Assembly (NCBI GenBank): GCA_030849075.1
Contig: JASAOO010003446.1
Span: 1-64,000, forward strand
DNA: 64,000 nucleotides
DNA from: Zelonia costaricensis
Taxonomy: Eukaryota > Euglenozoa > Kinetoplastea > Trypanosomatida > Trypanosomatidae
Reading direction: 5' to 3'
Shown: piece by piece, positions 59,901 through 64,000 of the stretch
Layout: each line of letters opens with the position of its first letter
Position numbering within the stretch: position 1 is the stretch's first letter
Program-made: the position numbers and the translations under genes
The notes under the pieces: model-generated
Told to the model about the DNA's origin: nothing
Seen by the model: the letters and a program-made list of their open reading frames with translations, nothing else
Databases searched by the model: none

Positions 59901-60431
59901 CTGACCGACCTCCTGGCCGCATACCGACAGGGCCCGATCACGGGCGACATGGAGATCGACCCCTTCAGTCGTGCCCCCGCGATGGCGGCTCACCCGACCA
60001 CAGATGGCGGCGCGGCCAACGAGGCAGGCGCTGCGAGTGCCACAAAGGTGCGCTTTGCGATCCCCGCGGAGAAGGACACCGAAGCGGATCCGCGGCGTGA
60101 CGTGGCAGCCTCAGCACCGAGCGCATCCTCTTCGCAGATGCCGCCGCCGTCGCCCTACGGCGGTGCGGCTGCAGCGGGTGCGGGCTGCCCGGCAACGGCC
60201 CGCACCTCCGCGGAGGCGGAGAGCGAAGAGGAAGAGGAGGAGGTGTTCTTCGCGGTGCTTTACGAGGCCCATCCTCCCGCCGCGTTGGCGGCGGCGGAGA
60301 GACGGGTGTGGCTGCTGCACCAGCAGGAGGTCCTGAAGGAGGCGATGCGGGTGCAGCGGTACAACAAGCAGGCGCGACACGCCCTGAAGGCGTATCAGCG
60401 GCGCCTCACGTCTGTCGTACAGCTGGCCTAG
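47931..60431 (+). CDS. TEP1-like protein: TROVE, DUF4062, NACHT ATPase and WD40 repeats
   Basis: A 4166-residue protein with the domain order of telomerase protein component 1 (TEP1), a component of telomerase RNP and vault particles; the animal protein is about 2600 residues. The TROVE RNA-binding module is split by insertions: DGEFVLKLALYARHALHLRR near 71-90 and LPSDWLAVANYAYYY near 120-135, then helical blocks near 227-265 and 305-345, and the WDALLAANAVPYMALLRNLR block near 450-465. A vWA-like region follows (about 575-860) whose MIDAS position reads C613-Ile-Thr-Glu-Ala, not D-x-S-x-S. DUF4062 begins near 1266 (CRFFISSTFLDM). The NACHT P-loop is GSDGDGKSS (1765-1773) and the Walker B-like strand is VVLLDGLDK near 1883. 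WD40 repeats extend from about 2379 to 3713, interrupted by Ser/Gly-rich linkers. Glutamine tracts lie near 385-391 and 964-969. By family knowledge it would bind a small RNA or vault. Confidence 0.88.
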   Translation: MDYYYSTNAAELEPLKTELVDLVSSCLMKEPPYEAAPPDRPAASPRAPATAGDGAAAVRQMRELVHLISRQDGEFVLKLALYARHALHLRRSPSFLVALCAREPNCLPFLQPYMEKIIVLPSDWLAVANYAYYYDCDAAHDYADARVHDAGDDDAAAADARAAPVAVRGRPTSGSPTPSCASRSPPRDGGRSESRGRHGGGPASRASKPAATPPKAAAPPPADPTRPRIPAALRSALVRVFASFSVFSMAKYDNTAAERRAKRRQLRRAGAAANGRASDDSGDDVDSDDSEKGDKPNAAAAAPIRTRPRSLTFKQLIRMLHITEPAYIVCCLLGKRYPATEEDFRRMRLHVTDPTWRAPAPLKLSIAPTTKRVRGKTGKSLPRKQQQQQQQGRGNVSSSDGSDADEAGTTEAASAMPFCVFDVRRAGQRMRLPVPETWETRLSSEGNTGNVWDALLAANAVPYMALLRNLRNVLTRLCTAATHRRLLDKLIDEQQVAASQQMPHRFYSAYVAVRQVESAAAFLDALRETSKAERSLKKKDPADARRWRPHREETENRKRELAAAAKLFERPMVPRPHLQRYLKQYTIAIDAAVNTAARLNVIPMQGTTVVVLCITEALFEPITAMGVAGAAAAPASVQRKVDVVALLTAMLLRSCEQCVVLLYCFDEYEVFSEKDLEALKALQRGDLSDGDATDEARLTIPDSEDNTSSDESSDDAGQDDAHGSGRGVAAATTNTIPGLMRLVDILTASCAALLARKRVEAGATRIADSFAMFARGAGAQFPYAFLDEVIERRMRVESLFVFDEGVHRTYAGMNRDAPAFGDLPTYLSRLRRTGSPDLVYVGVNVKASTPKPVREPWTRADGRRGVRIVASSPASTGAATGAEEALRKDEVRLRFSHRNDLLLSGFSDAILRLVAERMSGGALSVIERAAETYHVARFCARVSQEALAERAKALRVLAALRDEQQQQQQPVWGRAASPDSGRSTASPAVGSPKLLSPRQGDPSAAPATSSFTNGSRLSAHPSRPAPAVVLPSFDTVTGKIVSETGWGEEWDRSVQSRERRLRWMTSTAGGLTPSETSAGRSTGTSSGGYGGDEGVAAAAQGPAALPSIRRLLAKPTLSVATEAAGTRVDRGDAQSSVRGADEDEAPGEAEAAWLSSEGKRVSPVFHPQPFISVVKLMSSIAAAGEARRPAELSVPPVMRDTRAIREADAALSGRASAADTTASTRRSGRHDHAHVHPGSSGGGGRGSAGAAERPVAAAVVRRLLTSYRVCRFFISSTFLDMNNERNAITLDVFPGLRRWAAEAGLKVTLLEVDLRWGIPGLATTRNLSTSVCLNEVSRCSPFFVGMIGARYGSHPPTPLQLVVDEDVDAEDYAWMSDLDDPRVSVTELEMRHAIFTMQRRLGPDAESSALFFARDSPRLLASFAATDAARRAVYEPDTPAAAAAVARLKQRITASGCRLTTYVAEHVGISHAAAGVAAGGVTPQELSSRSAVRAMQEDELGQWAVRSRRGLTGPSEGAGGGAHPSAAAAAGVGESGSPLTSTSARIRAGTEEPQRLTSMDVAIDMADFSSKVFAALQALICRVCEVPCPSGKLAETEQVAAAESQSTSLSSSAATLTDSKPAADGKQSATTASAAAAAAATTTTAATIPGLYETLVVAQGEFVRKLSALYAAPHGLLERLARFALNGTLDGAAAEAAADGSGPAQGWRLRTGAPQPAESRTEGTVPRPESASPSRTGVSGAAAAPSAPRRSPAGADVGSILLLEGSDGDGKSSALAALMERVLLPMRRGAGASESAQRFLFYSTKAGDDSVRGLLLFLTKSFRAVFQLYGEVTVHDTDAVDQLVLVLEQVYATLQRRAESDRGDAALSAAANTVQAQRQRVALVVLLDGLDKSSEAAELLSLLGTVLSPQASQHVRFLVSANPRSPLARALRTRAAAACVLGIPTLTEAERALLVRLHLAHYGKQLEESFATDELKDLLRKSEAGRPSYLVSAITHLRLFSTFDTLRQDIRALPATRAALHVQLFHHLQSRFDAVTCRLVLSLLLLRQPVGGLLEYNLYRLVSNVAVASRLVALLRGICLDAHHGRLVITSLSFVEAIARVFFRFPSDYQAAQERVLLAELCYRPIDVAMDAQEVKAGLRCVAESIQRSAVDPLARRTFVPERYAPRELFGVLQGSAQASRLDVTAALAGYLPFLEGLLVDRRMLSNLMALLSSIVAAAVSATSLSAGAPAASTSVGTCDGVFADGVGAADRHYLASYRMLAVQWRPYAREVRRLSGVLQFLQKHYHILLRQPALLRQCVWNSAGSGACISTYDAATTARVQQAVLQGSGGGAQDAATGPGESPPPPPPLSVLSSTWVHWLNTRQPGGGSRILLSTASPQPIRCLAMSPDGTEVALGGDDGIVRRVSADEDDQQPQPQQAAANAPSQLQQQHQQSSPQSGTGDAPRRRVASVLRHDAAVTAVLYVTPRPNTSASGLGGAFGSPDAAAAGPQLLVSGCARGTLYVWNLEDNSLLRKGVGHTRAISGLACHPLEPQVLLSSSHDSLVRLWEVSTNANASSGGGGGSGRTGTSRLRAEVEAALALRMPKHPAGSAARLRQERQLHGLASGGPRGDREGAGSASGRGQAAQRAERSTGAAGGRGSRRSAVQAAPLQPFHTERQHHTPVGAIAFHRSGDVFASGSWDGSLILYNVRDLRSPPPVIPAELRVPATPPKPRLSRAAAAAAAAPQTWCERRGPEHQKVAFQTTAFALGSPVRALCFTSSLAVTCVAGCHSGAVVVVDAASAAVVARWTSLHVAPVTRLALSLDGRCIASADEHGVVRLTHTGITGSVFATVNGHHGAVAGLCFRPPRAEWDGGGGSGLGEPPTVLLTGGEDCTLQAWRVDSSSSGSGSGGLNPAAASAGSARQRQRRSVVAHFTEVTAVAASSDGRLLVTGAADGMAIVYQAAEDREMDDGDAEHAAGVWTRAAFATGAATRATSSSRAPAGPTRPLKPSFTLHHDDCRITCARFALRDSRIVVGVVFGLVYVWSSAPGLNRVEGRLLLRVRVPEHGLYPVVSLGVVERRTGGSSGGAATGKAASGHLLGVAPDRRGSYHTAAKERADAARLLTTVGTDRDVSDADDLSSALITAVCANGDVAVLKLFSDATSLVMAADQARRRRQRRQRDVSLSSFHLLLSLSAREASGSLASSGEVDALAQTVADTPKVQRKAPRTRGSGADVAGADAQEPVMHAAADGTVSPWSPRSPVKGTAVASGWGSLWLSDVPLAPRRADAHSGTQRHRRGTLDRRAARLQRLLVRSRAAEQELRQSYELPLHRHRLEWANTVDAEEIVGLVWLSTPTSPLPVPFHAGADSVLSGSPTKTVAGVDVTHRRLALVVAQTQLFLLFSDGHESAVSGRLQLRVAQSAPDGAARLAGPPMMPEGGMHIGAPEGGRDSDDSCNDSDERVAAAHLTDSASSAATADEETHFAVSLEHILREAEYFTSASVAVAVAVAPGATPAAEPTRAFAVAVTTSLGEVLLLRVEVPFVHDRGPSPSGHTPAPARQHGVEGAAGGIAAQLRDIILARTNITLCRRLTFAGAATAHGSPNGSHAAAGTATGSALQHIPTTSQATSVQLSPCPPSVQAASHPNLAEPPAAVAPVVPERVVVIAGCADGSTRVWLTSTSLSLPRRAAGDVPLGCFFGGSAVSVVSALLHSTSGATALSATTRWVAGDTLGNVFQLQLERDAPGCGGADGLAAALDRNSSSGGSGSNVAGGASAGAGLAGLMTSAAPQPRPWVRSLQQLVALMHNPPPAATVRAMLASGVLEEEGRAAPTAVRGGGGTLAPRDRSDVVDTSHAWPGWSSLSPAGWLTPVDVSPSPSAMLLLRSCHAAQPRQDAQGVRPPKPARPSLSPSSTAAPHADGAGGLPPVQWSILPELPALRRSTNGFPAESGNTEPRDGGALGGGGAGRLASAAALVLPSFGVARREGGAVWQMPPSTQDGGEVPVEVSFGVPLTDLLAAYRQGPITGDMEIDPFSRAPAMAAHPTTDGGAANEAGAASATKVRFAIPAEKDTEADPRRDVAASAPSASSSQMPPPSPYGGAAAAGAGCPATARTSAEAESEEEEEEVFFAVLYEAHPPAALAAAERRVWLLHQQEVLKEAMRVQRYNKQARHALKAYQRRLTSVVQLA

Positions 60432-61391
60432 TCTGCGCGTACACCGTGCGTGCGTGCGTGCGTGCGTGTGTGGGTGTGTGGGTGTGAAGTGAATAAGCCG
60501 GCGCTGCCAATTGCAGCGTGTCTTCAGCTCGCTTCGCGTCTCCTTTTTTTTTTTGCCCTTGAGGGCTGATGAGGGACCAGCTCAGCGGCGCACGTGCATG
60601 TGCCGGTGTGTCTGTGTCTGTGTGTGTGTGTGTGTCGTGTGAGAGTTGCCGCGGAGCCACGCCACGTACGGCACGCGTCTCCTCCCTGGCGGTGTTGTGG
60701 TGCTCTTCTTGAAGAGCCCACCGCAGAGGTGCGCCTGCTTCTGTTGGGCTTTCTCTGTGTCCCGGCCCGGTTTCTAGTGTGGCCTACCACGGCGCCCGAC
60801 GGAGTCGGTTCTGCACATCAGCGCACAAGCGCAATGACAACGAGAATGCACCAGCACTACACGACTATCGCGATAGCGCGGGGGACAGAGATGTACAGTG
60901 GAGTGCTGTGAAAAGAGGGAGAAGGGGGCAGGGATCGCCGCAGCAGCCACAGCTGCGGTCGTGACACGTGTTGATAGCCTCGCTGCTTCCTGTCTGCATG
61001 TGAGCAAGAGAAAGAGTGGCGTCACGCGGCGCTCTACCCTGGCGACACAGCTCGTGCGCAGACGGGCTCGTGGTGTGGTGAGGTGGCTCGCCTCTCTTCC
61101 CCTTCGGCCGGTCACTGTGCTGCAAGACAGCCACCAAAACCCGTTCACTTCAACTCTTTACCCCTTTCTCATTCCTGCTTGACCTGTTGAAAGCGATCTT
61201 CTCGCGCCCAATCACACACAAGCAGGATTTCACGACGTGGTGTAGCAACGCAGGTGTGCGACGGCGCCCGCACTCTCGCAACTGCTGCCTCTTCACTGAC
61301 ACCAGCAGCGCCTTCAGCGCACGCTCGTTCTCCCCTCCCCCCCCCCCCACCCATCACACAGACACACACGCACACCCTCCCGCTGCTCAGG
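60432..61391. other. Intergenic region between TEP1-like and p28 genes
   Basis: Non-coding. A short GCGT/GT-rich stretch lies near 60448-60484, a T run near 60545-60554, a GT run near 60616-60634, and a C run near 61339-61349 feeding the p28 acceptor. Confidence 0.65.
61360..61361 (+). promoter_or_regulatory. Spliced-leader acceptor for the p28 gene
   Basis: A C/T tract with a long C run ends near 61350 and is followed by ACAG at 61361, 30 bases before the ATG at 61392. The in-frame ATG at 61254 lies upstream and is excluded. Confidence 0.5.
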
Positions 61392-62810
61392 ATGGCCGTT
61401 CCGGAGGGCCACAATGTGTACGACGTCCTCGGCACGGTTCTCCGCTGCACGGTGCCGGTCATGATGGACGCCGAGGAGCCGCACTCGCAGATGCAGCGGC
61501 AGCAGCAGCAGCAGCAGTGGGGCGACGTGAATGTGCCGCTCGACTACGACGCCGCCCTGGCGCTGCGCGAGGTCGAGGAGGCCGCCATGGCGGCGCGCTA
61601 CTCGGCAACCAAGGCTCGCGCAAGTAGCGGTGCAGGCAGCATCAGCGCCTCGGCCGCGGCCTCTGCGGGCGGTGGCGCGGCGTCGCGGGAGGCAAATGCG
61701 CTCAAGGCAGACGGAGCGGGGGCGGTGGGTGGGTACGCCTCCTCCGCCGTAGCGCCGGCTCCTTCAGCGAAGACGACTCCCCGCCTTCGCCACGGCGGCA
61801 GCTTCGCCAGGGCCAACTCGGGCACCGCCAGCGCTCGGGGCGGCGTCACGGACGGGGCTGCCACGCTGCGGGACGCCAGCGCGACGGACGATGTGGCGAT
61901 ACTGAACGCGCGGGTGGCCCGGGCTCAGCTGCGCGCAGCGGCGGCAGAGGCGAAGAAGGTGCGGGTTGCGGTGGGCGGGGCCGCCGCGATGGCGGGCACG
62001 GCGCGGACGCCGACGAGCGGGGACGGCGGAGCCGGCGGCGGCAAAGGTGGCGTCAACGCTGCCCTGACCGTGGCTCAGGCCCTGGAGCTCCTCTTCCCAC
62101 TAACCGTCGTGGGCGGCGGCGGCGCTGGCGAGGACGGCCCCGGAGCGGAGGAGCGGAAGTCGATGATAAGCGAGCGCAGCCGTGCCGTGATGCCGTCTCA
62201 GTCGGCGTCGCCAGCGGGGGATGGCTCCTCGGGTGCAGCGGCGCGCAGCAGCGCCGCAGGGGCGCCAATGCTGTGGCAGCGCGCCGATGTAGCGCACCTC
62301 TCTCGACTTGACGTGGTGCTGCTCTATCAGCACCTCCTGGACCGCTGCGCGTGCGAGGCGGCGCGGCCTCGCGGGGTCGTGTGCCCGAACCGTGAGCGCA
62401 TCTACAGCGACGGTCTGCGCGAGCTGATCCGTCAGATCACGCTCCTCTGCCCGGAGCGCGGCCTGCTGCTGGACGAGCTTGCGGAGAGCATGCGCAAGTC
62501 TACCGAGACGTACGATGTGTTGCTAGACAGTGCAAGTCAGTACGCGGTGCGCAAGAGCACCGAGCGCGACCTGCATCAGCACCTCTTCGAGGATCGGGCC
62601 ACGCTGGAGACGGAGGTGCGGCGGCGTGAGCACCGCGTCAGTGAGTGGCGCGCCAAGCTCGCCGGGCTGCACAAGCGCTTCCAGGATCAGCAGGAGGCGG
62701 ATAGCAAACTGCACGCGGAGGAGATCGCGTACGCGAAGCGGGCCAACCTCCAGCTTGTGAGCGAGATCAAGCGCCTTGCCTCCGAGGCGGAGAAGGCGAA
62801 GGAGGCGTAG
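61392..62810 (+). CDS. Axonemal inner-arm dynein light chain p28/DNALI1 family
   Basis: A 472-residue protein. The C-terminal half from about residue 297 matches the axonemal dynein light-intermediate chain family: CPNRERIYSDGLRELIRQIT near 335-355, then PERGLLLDELAE, then a long coiled coil to the end (about 400-472). In other flagellates p28 binds inner-arm dynein heavy chains (a, c and d types) together with actin. The N-terminal 290 residues, beginning with MAVPEGHNVYDVLGTV, contain a Gln tract (36-41) and Ala/Gly/Ser-rich disordered sequence; family members elsewhere are about 250 residues, so this is a long extension. It shares a polycistronic unit with the dynein heavy chain at 9510, its probable partner class. 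Start set by the acceptor at 61361. Confidence 0.9.
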   Translation: MAVPEGHNVYDVLGTVLRCTVPVMMDAEEPHSQMQRQQQQQQWGDVNVPLDYDAALALREVEEAAMAARYSATKARASSGAGSISASAAASAGGGAASREANALKADGAGAVGGYASSAVAPAPSAKTTPRLRHGGSFARANSGTASARGGVTDGAATLRDASATDDVAILNARVARAQLRAAAAEAKKVRVAVGGAAAMAGTARTPTSGDGGAGGGKGGVNAALTVAQALELLFPLTVVGGGGAGEDGPGAEERKSMISERSRAVMPSQSASPAGDGSSGAAARSSAAGAPMLWQRADVAHLSRLDVVLLYQHLLDRCACEAARPRGVVCPNRERIYSDGLRELIRQITLLCPERGLLLDELAESMRKSTETYDVLLDSASQYAVRKSTERDLHQHLFEDRATLETEVRRREHRVSEWRAKLAGLHKRFQDQQEADSKLHAEEIAYAKRANLQLVSEIKRLASEAEKAKEA

Positions 62811-64000
62811 GGTCTCCGCGACGCCGCACCCTCGACAAGGAAGCTCTGCTATCCCCGGGCAGCGTGTGTGCCCCTCCCTCCCTTCCTTCTTTTCCAACTC
62901 CGCCCCGCTTGTCGCTTCACGCCTGCGTTCTTGTTTTTTTTTTTCAGCTTTCGTCGTCTGTCCTTGGCGTTTGCGCGCGTGTCTACGTGGGTGTACGTGG
63001 CAGTGAGTGAGTTGTCTGTGCAGCTGTCGCCGTCGAGGTGCTCGTATCGCGTCGTGCGTCTCCGTGGCCTTCCCGCTCCGTGCGGCTCCAACCCAACTCA
63101 TCCCCCCCTCCCCACACACACACCACAACGACACCCGCCGCAATGTTGACTGTGCTTCGCAATGTAGAAATTGGCTTCCCTGGCAGTCCGTCTTTTGAGT
63201 TGATGCGCAGGTACGTGTGCGCGCACGTTTCTGTAGCTCTCTCGCTGTTTTTTGTGTGTTCTCCCTGTCCCGTTCTCGTCCGACGGGGGCAGCATGTATT
63301 CTAGGTGTGCGCCATGGCGTCCGCACACGCACCGGCCACCCGCCAGCAACACCCTCTCCGCTCAGCGGCGCTGTTGTGCATCGAACGCGTTGTGTGTGTG
63401 TGTGTGTGGGGGGGCATCTCGACAAGAACACAGTGGAAAGAAGAGCGAAAACTGCCAAGTCCCGGTACGGAGAGATGGGCTATGGTGACGGCCTGTGATG
63501 CAACACGCACACGCCGCAAAGGCGACTCGCGCCCCGGCTCGGACGGAGGGAGCGAGGGGGCCTGTGCGCCCGATCGAGCCTTCACGCGCTGGACCCTTTT
63601 TTTTTGTGTGTCTCGCTGCTGGACAGGCTGCATGAGAAGCGCACCCACAATGAGATAGACGCGCCACTTGAACGTGCTTGGTCGATTCCGCGAGTGTGCA
63701 TCGGCGCGCTTGGCACAACTTCTGCACTTGGACTCCCCTGCCCCACCCCCCTCCCTCCCAACGCATCGTCTGCATCCCCCATCTCCCTCTCCTTTCCCTT
63801 TTGAACGCCCGTTGTTGCGTCTTCGCTCCTGAAGTCTGCCTCACATCAACACAACGCGGCAGTCTTCATTGTCGCTTCTCATCTCGTCTGCAGCGTTACG
63901 GGTGCGACCCAAACACACACATACACACAAGCACACGCACACACGCACAGGCGCGAGCACAGGCCACTCCGCTCTCGCTCCCTTGGCGGTTGGTGGAGGC
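62811..64000. other. 3' flank of p28 and leader region of the next gene
   Basis: No complete gene. A T run lies near 62934-62944. A short ATG-started frame at 63143-63210 followed by GTACGT may be a first exon (separate entry). A T run near 63598-63606, C/T tracts near 63720-63800 and 63865-63890, and a CA-rich stretch at 63911-63950 follow. Confidence 0.55.
63143..63210 (+). CDS. Possible short first exon of a cis-spliced gene (partial, speculative)
   Basis: From an ATG at 63143 the frame reads MLTVLRNVEIGFPGSPSFEL then Met-Arg and two bases, ending in CAG followed by GTACGT at 63211, a strong consensus 5' splice site. The 22 residues look like a real protein N-terminus, unlike the microsatellite translations around it. 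Read through, the frame becomes low-quality and stops at 63304. A pyrimidine-rich stretch ending in GCAG at 63893 could be the 3' splice site (a 683-base intron), but the sequence after it is CA-rich and unconvincing as coding, so the true second exon may lie beyond the window. Cis-introns are known in only a few trypanosomatid genes, notably poly(A) polymerase and a DEAD/H RNA helicase. Confidence 0.35.

Noticed and set aside
1..64000. CRISPR arrays, insertion sequences or prophage
   Set aside because: No spaced direct repeats, transposase-like proteins or phage genes; the genome is eukaryotic.

Overview
The window looks like nuclear chromosomal DNA from a trypanosomatid flagellate, most likely a GC-rich Leishmaniinae (Leishmania, Leptomonas or Crithidia type). 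The evidence is long intronless genes in strictly directional clusters, no bacterial-type operon signals, pyrimidine-rich tracts followed by AG just upstream of most start codons (spliced-leader trans-splicing acceptors), long intergenic regions full of CA/GT and poly-C/T microsatellites, and flagellar and kinetoplastid-type gene content. The exact species cannot be fixed from the sequence alone.

Layout. Bases 1-8439 are the 5' part of a minus-strand polycistronic unit. Read from the strand switch leftwards it holds a 65-residue coiled-coil protein, a CCCH zinc-finger RNA-binding protein, the glucosidase II beta subunit and a mucolipin-type TRP channel. Bases 8440-9509 are a divergent strand-switch region with a long G run, the probable RNA polymerase II initiation zone. 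From 9510 to the right end every gene is on the plus strand: a single-chain inner-arm axonemal dynein heavy chain (4129 residues), an aldo/keto-reductase-like mitochondrial pseudoenzyme, a nicalin-like ER membrane protein, an adrenodoxin-type mitochondrial ferredoxin, an RRM protein, a mitochondrial-looking protein of unknown function, a 1972-residue largely disordered protein with an ordered C-terminus, a C2H2 plus NYN/PIN-like protein, a 126-residue single-pass mitochondrial protein, a giant TEP1-like TROVE-DUF4062-NACHT-WD40 protein (4166 residues), and an axonemal dynein light chain of the p28/DNALI1 family. The window ends in a stretch with a possible short first exon of a cis-spliced gene.

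How the genes relate. Neighbours in such clusters are co-transcribed but not necessarily functionally linked. Two real links are visible: the inner-arm dynein heavy chain and p28 belong to the same family of axonemal motors, and glucosidase II beta, nicalin and mucolipin are all proteins of the secretory or endolysosomal membranes. Four proteins (ferredoxin, the AKR-like protein, the 500-residue protein and the 126-residue protein) appear to be mitochondrial.

Points of most interest: the size and architecture of the TEP1-like protein and its lost MIDAS site, the aldo/keto reductase that has lost three of four catalytic residues, a C2H2-NYN protein, three mRNA-level inverted repeats, a possible cis-spliced exon at the right end, and a 113-bp duplication around an N that is probably an assembly artefact.
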